Program-made: the position numbers and the translations under genes
Assembly: GCA_016783675.1 (NCBI GenBank)
Contig: JADHWE010000003.1
Span: forward strand, 1-64,000
DNA: 64,000 bases
DNA from: Kiritimatiellia bacterium
GTDB taxonomy: Bacteria > Verrucomicrobiota > Kiritimatiellia > UBA8416 > JABMPJ01
Direction of reading: 5' to 3'
Shown here: positions 18,800 through 28,969 of the stretch, one piece after another
Layout of the letters: every line of letters begins with the position of its first letter
How positions within the stretch are numbered: position 1 is the first letter of the stretch
The notes under the pieces: generated by a model
Told to the model about the DNA's origin: nothing
The model's database searches: none
The model's input: only the letters and a program-made list of their open reading frames with translations

Positions 18800-19840
18800 A
18801 TGGCGGGCCCCACAAGCAAACCATCGGTATTGGGTATCTCGTTCGTGCCACTTGTCTGGCTGCCTGTGCTAACCTTCCTGACCTACCTCCTGTCCTATCT
18901 ATATCTTGCCGCCTACCACGGCAGGGCGAATCTGCTGAACGTGATCATTCATGCGGGCGGCACCTATACGTTGCTGGAGACAACCTTCTATGCGTCTCAT
19001 TTCCTTGGTCATGTGCCTGTTCATACCGTGGCGGCGCTTGTCTTTCTCGGAGCCTGCTACAGCCTGTTATCCCCGGGTGAGACGGTGTTGTGGGAGAGGC
19101 GTAGCGCGGCCATGGGAACCGGTATACTTGCGTTGCTCGGACTGTCATTTGTCGGGGCGCTGGTGCACTTCGGTTATGACGACACCGTCTCGTTCATCTT
19201 GCAGCGGAAACAGACGGTGACGCTGCATGTGCGTGGCGGATCATGGAACCTGCACATGCCCAGCACCATGCTATTGTTTGCGTGGGTGCCGGTCTATGTG
19301 GTTGCCGTGTCCTTGATTTGCGGACGTGGGACCGCATGGTCCACGAGGGGGTTGGCTCACTACCTGGCCGCGGTTCTCCTTTTCATCGGTGTCACGATCC
19401 TGGCGAACGGCCGGGAGACGATCAGCGCACTTGCGGTTGCCGTGTCCGATCCTCGCTACCAGGCGCACAGCGTGAGGGAGTTGGTCACGTTCAGCATGGT
19501 CTACTTCCCGATACCCCTGTTCTTCCTTCTGCGCCCGGGCGGAGAGCCGCGGGGGCGGTCGACCCGTTTGCTCGATCCGGCGAACACGTCGGTTCTGTGC
19601 CTGGCGGGCATCGTGGTTGTGGTGGGCGTGGCCTATCAGTGCGTGGTATCGTTGTCGGCAGGCATAGGGGCATTGGCGCACAAGCCTGACTTTGCTCACG
19701 AAGGCAGGCTCTCGGTGCTCTATCTCCTGGGCTCACATTTCTTTGAACATGTGCTGGACAGTATCTACTTCGGGCTGCTGGTTCTGTGGCTCTATGGACT
19801 CGGGGTGAATAGGGGTGGTGCTGCGCATGAGGACGCATAA
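18800..19840 (+). CDS. Polytopic integral membrane protein, unknown function
   Basis: ATG 18800 after AAAGAGG; multiple hydrophobic segments. Confidence 0.7.
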   Translation: MAGPTSKPSVLGISFVPLVWLPVLTFLTYLLSYLYLAAYHGRANLLNVIIHAGGTYTLLETTFYASHFLGHVPVHTVAALVFLGACYSLLSPGETVLWERRSAAMGTGILALLGLSFVGALVHFGYDDTVSFILQRKQTVTLHVRGGSWNLHMPSTMLLFAWVPVYVVAVSLICGRGTAWSTRGLAHYLAAVLLFIGVTILANGRETISALAVAVSDPRYQAHSVRELVTFSMVYFPIPLFFLLRPGGEPRGRSTRLLDPANTSVLCLAGIVVVVGVAYQCVVSLSAGIGALAHKPDFAHEGRLSVLYLLGSHFFEHVLDSIYFGLLVLWLYGLGVNRGGAAHEDA

Positions 19841-21212
19841 CCCTATTGCTGTACTGGGAGGCGGGCCAGCCGGACTGGGTGCAGGTTACTTCCTGCGTGC
19901 CTGTGACCGTTCGTTCTGCATCTACGAGACGGCGGATCGCGTCGGGGGTAACTGCGTCACGCACGAGTTGTCGGGCTTCCTTTTTGACTCAGGCGCGCAT
20001 CGTCTGCACAACAAGGACCCCGAGATCACACAGATCATAACAGACCTGGTGGGCAACGATCTTCTGCGTGTCGATGTTCCCAGCGCGATCTATGACAGTG
20101 GGCGCTTTGTGGACTTTCCTCTTTCGCCGCTCAACCTGCTCTCTACACTCGGCCTTCGTGAAGTATGGTGTTCCTCTGCCGACTGGCTGTTGGCCAAGCT
20201 TCATCCGGTCGACGCCGATCATTTCGGGGCGCTCGCCGTCAATCGGTATGGGCGGCGACTGGCCAACCGCTTCTTGCTGAACTACTCCGAGAAGCTCTGG
20301 GGAGAGTCGCCGGAACGTCTATCGGCAGGGATCTCGGGTGGGCGGTTGAAAGGGCTGACGATCAAGACTTTTCTCATGGAGGGACTGCTTGGTCGCACGA
20401 AGAAGACAGCGCACCTGGACGGCACATTTCTCTATCCTCGGCGCGGTTACGGTGTTATCGCTGAGCGCTTGGCCGATGCGTGTGGACGCACCAACATTCG
20501 GCTTGGTCAGCAGGTGACGCGAGTCTTGCACGCTGATGGAAAGATTGAAGCCATAGAGCTTAACCATGCGGATCGGGTTGAAGTGGGACAGGTCATCAGT
20601 ACGCTACCCCTGCCGCTGTTCATCGAGCGGATGGATCCGCCCGCCCCGCCGGGGATACTGGATTTGGCGCGGCGCTTGCGTTTTCGGAACGTCCTGCTCG
20701 TCGGGCTCATACTGGATCGCTCCCAGGTCATGACGTTTGCCACGCTGTACTTCCCTTCGTCGAAATATCCGTTCACCCGGGTATTCGAGCCAGCCAACCG
20801 CAGTACAGCTATGGTACCGAGGGGACGGACATCGCTCCTGGTTGAGATTCCCGTAGCCGATGGCGGCCCGCCAGACGATGAGGCCGTGGAGTCGCTCAAG
20901 CGGCAGACGGTTGAGCAGCTCTGTGATATCGGTTTGATTGCCCGAGAGGAGATCAGCGATGTATTCTCCCTGTGTCTGCCGCATGCCTATCCCGTCCTGG
21001 AGTTAGGAGTCGAAGAGAGGGTGGCGAGTATTCTGAACTACCTGAGCGGCTTCACAAACCTGTCGATAAGCGGCCGTAACGCCCGGTTCGAACACGCATC
21101 CCTCCACAACACGTTGCGTCGGAGCAAGGATACTGTAGCTCAAATGGGCGAGAGGACTAAGTCGGCCCGCTCTGCTCACAACGGTGAGGTCACTTTGGAG
21201 GCCGCAACATAA
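19827..21212 (+). CDS. FAD-dependent amine oxidase / protoporphyrinogen-oxidase-like protein
   Basis: AVLGGGPAGLGAGYFLRACDRSFCIYETADRVGGNCVTHE dinucleotide-binding motif; overlaps the preceding CDS. Confidence 0.8.
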   Translation: MRTHNPIAVLGGGPAGLGAGYFLRACDRSFCIYETADRVGGNCVTHELSGFLFDSGAHRLHNKDPEITQIITDLVGNDLLRVDVPSAIYDSGRFVDFPLSPLNLLSTLGLREVWCSSADWLLAKLHPVDADHFGALAVNRYGRRLANRFLLNYSEKLWGESPERLSAGISGGRLKGLTIKTFLMEGLLGRTKKTAHLDGTFLYPRRGYGVIAERLADACGRTNIRLGQQVTRVLHADGKIEAIELNHADRVEVGQVISTLPLPLFIERMDPPAPPGILDLARRLRFRNVLLVGLILDRSQVMTFATLYFPSSKYPFTRVFEPANRSTAMVPRGRTSLLVEIPVADGGPPDDEAVESLKRQTVEQLCDIGLIAREEISDVFSLCLPHAYPVLELGVEERVASILNYLSGFTNLSISGRNARFEHASLHNTLRRSKDTVAQMGERTKSARSAHNGEVTLEAAT

Positions 21213-21512
21213 TCAGTGAGGAAAGGTGAACACCATCCTCACGCCACGCAATAGTCACGTCTCCAGGCAGGGCTTCCGCCGGGGCCACGACCGCCGGGAT
21301 AGGTTTCCAGTGGGCGGTGAGCATGGCGGATAGGTAGTGGGGAGTCCAGCGGTTACGTGCAATCTGGACGTCACAGCAGACGAGCCGGCATTCACAAGCA
21401 GTTGGCAGTCACATGCCTCCATGCAGCGGACCACGTCGTCTGCCAGGTGGAGTGCGTTGTGTTTGCGCGCCTCGTGAGTATCGTCATCCGGCAGTGACGA
21501 GGTGCCAGTCAT
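21190..21512 (-). pseudogene. Probable frameshifted small ORF coupled to rfaE2
   Basis: ATG (21512) overlaps the rfaE2 stop. Frame 0 gives MTGTSSLPDDDTHEARKHNALHLADDVVRCMEACDCQLLVNAG; the +2 frame gives CRLVCCDVQIARNRWTPHYLSAMLTAHWKPIPAVVAPAEALPGDVTIAWREDGVHLSSLIMLRPPK*. Both are GC3-rich. Confidence 0.4.
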
Positions 21513-22006
21513 CCCTCTTGACGCTCTAAGGCGACGATGCGTGCAATGACCGCCGAAGTGGACAATCCGCCAACTGACTGAACAAGACTGATGCGTCCGC
21601 CACAGGCCTCGACGACATCCCGTTCGATGCAGTCCTTGCCATACTCGGTGCCATTGACATGAATGTCCGGCTTCACCTGTTTCAGCCATTCCCGCGGATC
21701 GGTCTCGTCAAAGAGAAAGACGAAGTCGACGCACTCCAGCGCGGCCACCATTCGTGCCCGGAATTCCTCGCTGATAATGGGCCGCGAGGGGGATTTGTAT
21801 GCTTTGACTGAAGCATCGCTATTGATGCCGATGATCAACACGTCCCCCTTGGCGCGGGCTTGTTCCAGGAACGCAACGTGTCCCGCGTGCATGATGTCGA
21901 AGGACCCGTTGGCGGTCACAATGGTCCGGCTTTGCTCACGCAGTTCTGCCGCTCGTTCAACCACCTCGCCGAGTGTCAGTAGTTTCTCTTCACTCGTACG
22001 ATTCAT
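21509..22006 (-). CDS. rfaE2: RfaE2-like heptose-1-phosphate adenylyltransferase / cytidylyltransferase family
   Basis: TIVTANGSFDIMHAGHVAFLEQARAKGDVLIIGINSDASVKAYK. Confidence 0.82.
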   Translation of the reverse strand: MNRTSEEKLLTLGEVVERAAELREQSRTIVTANGSFDIMHAGHVAFLEQARAKGDVLIIGINSDASVKAYKSPSRPIISEEFRARMVAALECVDFVFLFDETDPREWLKQVKPDIHVNGTEYGKDCIERDVVEACGGRISLVQSVGGLSTSAVIARIVALERQEG

Positions 22007-23133
22007 GAGTCCTTGCCTCCCAGGAAGCCCTTGATTACTGCCACGATTCGCTCAGCGCTCTTCCCGTCACCATAGGGGTTGTGAGCGTTGGCCATCTGCT
22101 CGTACGTGGTGGTGGAGTCCATCAGTTCGCACACGTTGGAGATGAGCGCATTCTCCTCTGTTCCCACAACTCGTACCGTACCGGCATCGACTGCTTCGGG
22201 ACGTTCGGTAGTCTCGCGCATCACCAGCACGGGCTTACCCAAACTCGGGGCCTCTTCCTGCACGCCTCCGGAGTCGGTAAGAATAAGATGTGCTTTGGTC
22301 ATCAGGTACACGAACGAAACATACGGTTGAGGCGGAATCAGGTGGATGTTGGATTGGCCAGCCAGGATGCGACTGACGGGCTCTTTGACCATGGGGTTCA
22401 TGTGCACAGGGTAGATAAACGACGTTTCGGGGTACTGCTTGCCCAAGCGCCGTATAGCGTGGCAGATTGACTCCAGTCCCTGCCCGAAGTTCTCCCGGCG
22501 ATGGCCTGTTATGAGAACAGTGCGACCGTCAAACACATCTTGCGGGAGGTCCGGGATGGTTGGGGGTGCGCTTTCGAGCCGGTCTCTCACTGCGAACAGC
22601 GCATCGACAACCGTGTTGCCTGTGACATGAATGCGCTCAGGGGGAACCCCTTCGTTGACCAGGTTCTCATAGTTGGACTGCGTGGGCGCAAAATGCAGGC
22701 TGGCAAGCCGTGTCGTGAGGATTCGGTTGGCTTCCTCCGGCCACGGGGCATCCAGGTTTCCCGTACGTAGTCCTGCCTCGACGTGGGCCACAGGGATGTG
22801 TCGATGGAATGCCGCGAGTGTGCCTCCCAGTACAGTTGTTGTGTCGCCTTGAACGACAACCAGGTCGGGATGCTCCGAGGCAAAGTACGCATCCAGACCT
22901 GAGAGTGCTCCCGCCAGAACGTCAGAGAGGCCCTGGTTCGATCGCATCAGATCCAGGTCGTGGTCAGGCGTGATGTCAAACACGTCGAGGACCTGATCCA
23001 ACATCTCGCGATGCTGGGCGGTGACGCAGATACGAACGTCCATCTGCCCGTTGGCTTTCAATGCCTGAACAACAGGTGCGAGCTTAATGGCCTCGGGGCG
23101 TGTGCCAAACACGACGCTTACAGTTCCTGGCAT
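22003..23133 (-). CDS. wecB: UDP-N-acetylglucosamine 2-epimerase (non-hydrolysing, WecB/WbpI-like)
   Basis: VFGTRPEAIKLAPVVQAL; HVEAGLRTGN; ITGHRRENFG; LTDSGGVQEEAPSLGKPVLVMRETTERPE. Confidence 0.93.
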   Translation of the reverse strand: MPGTVSVVFGTRPEAIKLAPVVQALKANGQMDVRICVTAQHREMLDQVLDVFDITPDHDLDLMRSNQGLSDVLAGALSGLDAYFASEHPDLVVVQGDTTTVLGGTLAAFHRHIPVAHVEAGLRTGNLDAPWPEEANRILTTRLASLHFAPTQSNYENLVNEGVPPERIHVTGNTVVDALFAVRDRLESAPPTIPDLPQDVFDGRTVLITGHRRENFGQGLESICHAIRRLGKQYPETSFIYPVHMNPMVKEPVSRILAGQSNIHLIPPQPYVSFVYLMTKAHLILTDSGGVQEEAPSLGKPVLVMRETTERPEAVDAGTVRVVGTEENALISNVCELMDSTTTYEQMANAHNPYGDGKSAERIVAVIKGFLGGKDS

Positions 23134-23343
23134 ACCGTTGCACTCCCTTGGCGATGGATTGACTTGTTCCGGCCAATCCTGTTTCCGTTCATTGCTTCAA
23201 CCATGCCATTCTGACGCTCATTTCACAATGCTTTCCGAGGTGACACTGTCAGCTTCCGTGACGCTTCAGGCATCACTTGCTTGTCCTGGGACGCCGAGTA
23301 TAGCATCATCCTTTGAGCTATATGAGATGCAGAGGGGAAGACC

Positions 23344-25584
23344 GTGGCCCAGCAGCCTGACACCACAAGCGAAAAGCGAGCTATTGTAACACTGGCGATC
23401 GGTCCGTCCGCCGCCGCGATGTATGAGCTGGCGGCACCATTCATGCAGTACTATGCCCGCGCCACCGGCGCGGAGTTTGTTCCGATACGGGAGAGCAAAA
23501 TCAATGTGCATAGCGCGAACATGGAGAAGTTCCAGATGCACGCAATGCTTGATGTCTATGACCGGCTTGCGTTCTTCGATGTGGACATCCTTGTACAGCC
23601 CGTAACGCCCAACCTGTTTGACCTTGTCCCCTCCGACAGGCTGGGCATCGTTTACGATGACCCGGCCAACGACGAAAAAAGCACAAACCATGCTCGAGAG
23701 ATACGCTGGGCACAGCAGTCATTGGGTGACGTGGGCTGGCGGCGCGGCTATTTCAACTCGGGTGTGATGGTCCTGTCGAAGTGCCACCAGTCGATCCTGT
23801 CAAACCCCGCGGATCGGGAACGGCTCCGCTCTCGGTATGCCGATCAGTCCCTGATCAACTACAACGTACGGAAGCACCGCGTGCCGATATTCCGGCTGGA
23901 TACGAAGTTGAATGGCTTCGAGCTCAATGGCTACAGCAGCCGCGCGACAAACCCCAGGAACAGGCGCGCTCCCGGTAACAACAAGCTGCAGTCCTATGTG
24001 ATGCATTTTGCCAACGAGGGAGACAAGGTGCTGCAGATGTCGAAGTACGCCGATGGGCTGAACGATCAGATCGAAAGGCTTTCAAGAGGCGAGAGTGTTC
24101 GAGTCGAGGATTATGGCAGCGTATCCGGACAGGAACAGCAGGAGGCTGACTGGTCATCTGCCGCTTCGCCGCCAATGACACTGGTGTCCGGTATGCGCGC
24201 TCACTCGCGAAGGCTAAGGTGCTCGTTCGCAAGTCTGGTGCAGAAGGCGCTCCTGGCCGCTATGCCGCGTTCGCGTGTCTCGCATTCCAACATGGCACAT
24301 GAGGGAGGGGGTGCAAGCGGGGCGGAAGCAAGCTGTCGGAGGCTACTCCTGGTCAAAGAGAAGGCCTTTGACGGGGGGTGGGCCGGGGCGACCCAGCGAA
24401 TCATGGATGTTGCATCGGGTCTCGACGCCTTGGGATGGTCCGTTTCCATTGTCCGGGGAGGTCGGCGGCTGACAGATCAGGCATGGGAGGCCGCCGGTAC
24501 ATTCAGCGGGCAGGTTTGGAGTACGCCATTTACGGGTCACTATCCACGGTGCTTCGACTTGCGCTATCTGCGAGCAGCCTACAACGCGTTGGGAGGGCTG
24601 CCGGCTATTGGCACGCGACTAACTGATCCTGAGCGGGGATGGGGTTCGCGATTGCCCGATTGGTGGGGACTGAACATGGTCAAGCCCCCGCCACATGTGG
24701 TGTGGGGAATAGCGACGGAAGGGATGAGCGGGATTGTGGGGGCACGCAAGCTCGCCGAACGCTTCGGCATGCCGCTGGTGACGGAACTACAGGATCCCAT
24801 TCCACACCCCGGGGCACCGCCCCTGTCTGCGAGAGAAGCGGAGTGTTTGGCCACATGCCTGCATGCTTCTGATCTTGTCATCACCACGACACAGGCTCTG
24901 GCCGACGAACTGGCCGCCCGTTTTCCCGGTCTCGAAGGCAGGGTCAAGGCACTGTATCTTTCCTATGATGAGAGCGCGGAGCCGTCGGCTGTGTCGGCGC
25001 GCTCGGAGAGCGACCCGTTTATCTTGTTGCATGCAGGCACGTTGGGCGGAGGCGCGAAGCGGAATGCGCGCGACCTCATTGACGCGATGTGCCGGGCCGC
25101 AGGGGAAGACTCCGCGTTCTGTGCACAAACTCGACTCGTGCTGCTGGGCGCTGGAGCGGGGGGGAAAGAAGCCAAGGACATCGCGGAGGAGCAGGGGCAT
25201 GGGGAGTTGGTTGAGCTTCGCAACCAGGTTCCGCACGACGAGTGTGTGCGGCAGATGGGGGCCGCCGACGTGCAAGTTGTGATCAAGTCGGATTCTCCAG
25301 AGTATGACCGGCAGATTCCGGGTAAACTCTTTCAGTGTATGGGTCGCGGAAAACCGATACTCGGCATCATGCAAGAGACGGAAGCGGCTGAGATTCTGAG
25401 AAGATCCGGCTTGGGAGTGGTTGTCGTGAACGAACCGGAGCCACTTGCGGAAGCGTTGTTGAGGCTGTTCCGGGCGCGAGCTTGGACAGGAAAGGACCTC
25501 ACAGTGGATTGGAACTATATCCGTGGGTTCAGTCAGTCGGCAATGGCATCGAGACTCGATAACTGGCTTCATCGGTTAGGGTAG
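23344..25584 (+). CDS. Fusion glycosyltransferase: N-terminal GT-A-type (GT8-like) domain plus C-terminal GT4-type domain
   Basis: 746 aa single ORF (GTG start); N-terminal FQMHAMLDVYDRLAFFDVDILVQP; C-terminal LLLVKEKAFDGGWAGATQRIMDVASGL... and EYDRQIPGKLFQCMGRGKPILGI. Confidence 0.7.
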   Translation: MAQQPDTTSEKRAIVTLAIGPSAAAMYELAAPFMQYYARATGAEFVPIRESKINVHSANMEKFQMHAMLDVYDRLAFFDVDILVQPVTPNLFDLVPSDRLGIVYDDPANDEKSTNHAREIRWAQQSLGDVGWRRGYFNSGVMVLSKCHQSILSNPADRERLRSRYADQSLINYNVRKHRVPIFRLDTKLNGFELNGYSSRATNPRNRRAPGNNKLQSYVMHFANEGDKVLQMSKYADGLNDQIERLSRGESVRVEDYGSVSGQEQQEADWSSAASPPMTLVSGMRAHSRRLRCSFASLVQKALLAAMPRSRVSHSNMAHEGGGASGAEASCRRLLLVKEKAFDGGWAGATQRIMDVASGLDALGWSVSIVRGGRRLTDQAWEAAGTFSGQVWSTPFTGHYPRCFDLRYLRAAYNALGGLPAIGTRLTDPERGWGSRLPDWWGLNMVKPPPHVVWGIATEGMSGIVGARKLAERFGMPLVTELQDPIPHPGAPPLSAREAECLATCLHASDLVITTTQALADELAARFPGLEGRVKALYLSYDESAEPSAVSARSESDPFILLHAGTLGGGAKRNARDLIDAMCRAAGEDSAFCAQTRLVLLGAGAGGKEAKDIAEEQGHGELVELRNQVPHDECVRQMGAADVQVVIKSDSPEYDRQIPGKLFQCMGRGKPILGIMQETEAAEILRRSGLGVVVVNEPEPLAEALLRLFRARAWTGKDLTVDWNYIRGFSQSAMASRLDNWLHRLG

Positions 25585-25623
25585 TGGCGAGGGCGCGCGC
25601 AAGACGCTGCTTGCCAGCCCGTA

Positions 25624-27264
25624 TCAATCGATAACAACTAGCCATCCCGTGAGATGTTTGGGCTTGCCCAGACATGCTCGTATCAAGCAAGCACTCACCC
25701 CATTCCTGGGGATCCGAATGTCGGTTGAGTGTGCTCCTGCGCCTGTGAGTGCAAGGACAGCGTCCTTACCACTCAGACAACGGGCGTCCCGCGTCCCTCG
25801 TTGATCACAGAGTGAGTCACGTGGGATATAGACAGCCCTGGTGCCGCTGCCTGCTTTTACCCAATGGAGCGCAGACGCAGCATCCGAATGTTCCTCGGCC
25901 TGCGTCACTTGCACCTCAACTCCATTTGCCAACAGCTCGGGCGGAAGTTGGGTCTCCCAATTCGCGGACGCGGGCAGGAGCATCATTTCTACTCCGATCG
26001 CTTTGCAGTGGTGGGTGGCCTTGACAATTCCTTGTCCCTCTAGTTTCCCATAGCACTCCATCATGGACTTGGATGCTGGAAGCAGGAATGCCCATGCCAT
26101 CCCGGCTGCAAACACTACTGCAACTGCGAGTCTGAGGCCCCCGCCGTGCAAGGCGGTCCAGCTATTGACAGCAAAACGCGCTCCGAGCAATGCCAGCATG
26201 GGCAAGACAACCGTAAGGTAACGATACTGCATTTCGACAAGGAGAAGCGGAGAGAGTCGTACCGGCATGAACATAAGAAAAAGAAGGAATCCTATGACCG
26301 ACAGCGCTAGGAACCGAGAATCAAAACAGCGTCGCCACTGTGCCAAGCCATAGACAATGCCGGCAAGGAACAGCCATCCGATTAGCCCGGCGCCCTGTAC
26401 AAAGAGCGTTACAAGATAAGACAGCCGACCAAGAAGCACTTGAACGGTCGCCACGCTTCCTGATGGCGCTTCACCTATCAATTCGATCAGTCTCTTCGGA
26501 TAGGATGACAGCCAAGCGCCCGGAGAGAGGCCGCTCAGAGTCTCGCCAGCGGCAAAGGCGATCAAGAGACCGGCGATGGTCGATAGAGTTAAGTTTGCAG
26601 AGCGTCTTACCTTCTCTGTTCGGGTGAGTTGAGAATCGAGGATTATGGCGACCGCAAATGCCGGGGCCAGGAGGACGTAGTACGCCTTTGCTCCAATACT
26701 TGCGCCCGTGACTACCCCCGAGACTGCAAGCGACTTCCAGCGCTTCCCTCCTTCAGAGTGGGTGTACGCCAGCAGGCTTATACTTAACAGCATGACGGCA
26801 AGACTGTCAGGAAGGGCGTAGGGGTCGTTAGCAACTGCGAGTGGATGCAGACCATACAGCAAGGCAGCGAACAGGCCTACGGATTCTCCGCCATAGGATC
26901 TGCCCGCCAGACCAACGGCAATGGTCGTCACTGCCGCCAGGATCAGCATCAAGCGCATCGCCCATGTCACGGTGGGCTCGCCAATTCCCCCCCATAAAGC
27001 GAGTAAACCAGTGAACATAGTCCGGCTTCGGTAGACGTCGTGTATCTGCATGCCATGCGTGTGACCCAAGTGCTCCTGGGATACGTAAACCCAACGCTGA
27101 TCATCGTTTGCGAGTGTTGGTGCTGTGTGTAGCAGTCGGGCGGAAAGTGACAGGCACAAGACAAGAAAAAGCAAAGGCCAGAACCAAGCCGGAGAGTGGC
27201 GTTTTGGGTTTGGGATTACGACTTCCATAGGCATGAATGTGCCTGCACAGAGACTATGCGTCAA
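25624..27264 (-). CDS. Polytopic GT39/ArnT-like (GT-C) glycosyltransferase family protein
   Basis: 546 aa, ~11 hydrophobic segments, PMT-like arrangement (WAMRLMLILAAVTTIAVGLAGRSYGG). Confidence 0.65.
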   Translation of the reverse strand: MTHSLCAGTFMPMEVVIPNPKRHSPAWFWPLLFLVLCLSLSARLLHTAPTLANDDQRWVYVSQEHLGHTHGMQIHDVYRSRTMFTGLLALWGGIGEPTVTWAMRLMLILAAVTTIAVGLAGRSYGGESVGLFAALLYGLHPLAVANDPYALPDSLAVMLLSISLLAYTHSEGGKRWKSLAVSGVVTGASIGAKAYYVLLAPAFAVAIILDSQLTRTEKVRRSANLTLSTIAGLLIAFAAGETLSGLSPGAWLSSYPKRLIELIGEAPSGSVATVQVLLGRLSYLVTLFVQGAGLIGWLFLAGIVYGLAQWRRCFDSRFLALSVIGFLLFLMFMPVRLSPLLLVEMQYRYLTVVLPMLALLGARFAVNSWTALHGGGLRLAVAVVFAAGMAWAFLLPASKSMMECYGKLEGQGIVKATHHCKAIGVEMMLLPASANWETQLPPELLANGVEVQVTQAEEHSDAASALHWVKAGSGTRAVYIPRDSLCDQRGTRDARCLSGKDAVLALTGAGAHSTDIRIPRNGVSACLIRACLGKPKHLTGWLVVID

Positions 27265-27428
27265 GCCATAGTCCTTACCCGCATGGTGGGGAGCATCTCC
27301 GATCTTGCGTACTCAAGTGGCCCATACGTCTCTTTAGGGTCAGTCCATTTATCCTTGGTTCAGCATGCGACTTGGGTTAACTGTGTTCCTTGACTCGAAT
27401 CAAGGAAGCCAGTCCGGACTGATAGAAG

Positions 27429-28943
27429 GTGCTCCTGAATCTACGACTCTTGATTGACAAGTTTGCTCCACGATTCATGCGGCCGTGGATCGAGCGGTTG
27501 CAGCGTTCTCCGATTGCCTACAGGTTGGCAAGGGGCACGTTCTGGTCGCTGGCCGGTGCGGTCATATCACGCGGGCTCATGCTTGCGGCGTCCGTTGTTG
27601 TCGCCCGTATTCTCGGGAAAGGCGGATTCGGAGAGCTCGGCATCATCCGCTCCACTGTGGGCATGTTTGGCGTACTTGCGGGGTTCGGTCTGGGCCTCAC
27701 CTCAACCAAGCATATTGCGGAATTCCGCGACGAAGAGCCAGAGCGAGCAGGAAGAATCATCGGGCTATCCAACCTTGTGGCCATGCTCACGGGGGGAGGA
27801 ATGGCCGTGGCACTTGTCATCTCTGCGCCGTGGCTGGCGGCGCATTCTCTGAACGCGCCTCACCTGGCGAATATCCTCCGGGTCGGAAGCCTGATCCTTT
27901 TCATCAACGCCCTTAACGGCGCACAAACAGGGGCGCTGGCGGGATTCGAGGCATTCAAGGAGATTGCGCATGTCAACCTGTACGCCGGACTGATCTCGTT
28001 TCCGCTAATGGTGGGCGGCGCCTGCCTGGGAGGCGTAACGGGCGCCGTATGGGCCCTGGCGGCGAACCTGGGCATCAACTGGCTGCTGAATCACGTGGCA
28101 CTGAGAAGAGAGGCGCGTCGTCACGGAGTAGCGATATCCTGGGAGAGAAGTCACGGAGAGAGGCACATACTGTGGAAGTTCAGTCTGCCTGCTGCTTTGT
28201 CAGGCATCCTGGTTGGTCCCGTCAAATGGATCTGTAATGCGCTGCTTGTCAACCAGGACGATGGTTATGCAGCGTTGGGCGTACTCACGGCGACATTAGC
28301 GTTTCAGCAACTGCTGGTATTTGCCAGCGGCATGCTGAATGCGCCTCTGCTTTCGATGATATCGAATGCCGGCAAGAAGATATCGCGTCGCCTGGCGACT
28401 GTTAATATCCTGTCGTCGGGAATCCTCGGGGTCGCAGTGTCATTGCCGATCCTCTGGTTCCCGGAGACCGCAGAAGTCCTCTTCGGTAAAGAGTTCAGCG
28501 GAAGATCGTTCCGGTATGCCCTGGCTTTTGGCATGTTGAGCACGTGTATCATGCTCTACAAGCAAGGGGTGACAAGGTTGCTGGTAGCTCGCAGCTACAT
28601 GTGGTGGGGGTTCCTGAGCAACCTCATCTGGGCGCTGGGTGTACTGGGCTCGGCTGTATACTGCGTCAGGTTTGGTGCCTGGGGTATCGCGCTTGCCTTT
28701 TATGTGGGGTATGTTGTGAACATCGTGGTCTATGTTCCGATGGCGATACGCTTCCGGCTCGTTACGCGCGAACAACTGGTCTCTTGGCCGGTCCTGTCCG
28801 TAGCGGTGTTCCTGCATGTCTGTGCGGTACTCCCGGTCCTGGTCCCTTCCTTGCTGGAGCGCTTCTTCCTGTTCTGCGGAATGGTGCTTGTGGTGATCTT
28901 GGCTGTGTGGGTACGTGTGCGGCAGATGCGCGCAGTTCAGTAG
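27429..28943 (+). CDS. Polysaccharide flippase/oligosaccharide exporter (Wzx-like, MOP superfamily)
   Basis: 504 aa polytopic; FWSLAGAVISRGLMLAASVVVARILGKGGFGELGIIRSTVGMFGVLAGFGLG. Confidence 0.85.
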   Translation: MLLNLRLLIDKFAPRFMRPWIERLQRSPIAYRLARGTFWSLAGAVISRGLMLAASVVVARILGKGGFGELGIIRSTVGMFGVLAGFGLGLTSTKHIAEFRDEEPERAGRIIGLSNLVAMLTGGGMAVALVISAPWLAAHSLNAPHLANILRVGSLILFINALNGAQTGALAGFEAFKEIAHVNLYAGLISFPLMVGGACLGGVTGAVWALAANLGINWLLNHVALRREARRHGVAISWERSHGERHILWKFSLPAALSGILVGPVKWICNALLVNQDDGYAALGVLTATLAFQQLLVFASGMLNAPLLSMISNAGKKISRRLATVNILSSGILGVAVSLPILWFPETAEVLFGKEFSGRSFRYALAFGMLSTCIMLYKQGVTRLLVARSYMWWGFLSNLIWALGVLGSAVYCVRFGAWGIALAFYVGYVVNIVVYVPMAIRFRLVTREQLVSWPVLSVAVFLHVCAVLPVLVPSLLERFFLFCGMVLVVILAVWVRVRQMRAVQ

Positions 28944-28969
28944 AATCTCTTTCGGGACGGTAATGTAGC

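Noticed and set aside
23134-23343. Possible small RNA or tRNA in the ~210-bp divergent spacer
   Set aside because: No cloverleaf, conserved ncRNA motif or clear terminator could be identified by eye; most likely a divergent promoter region.
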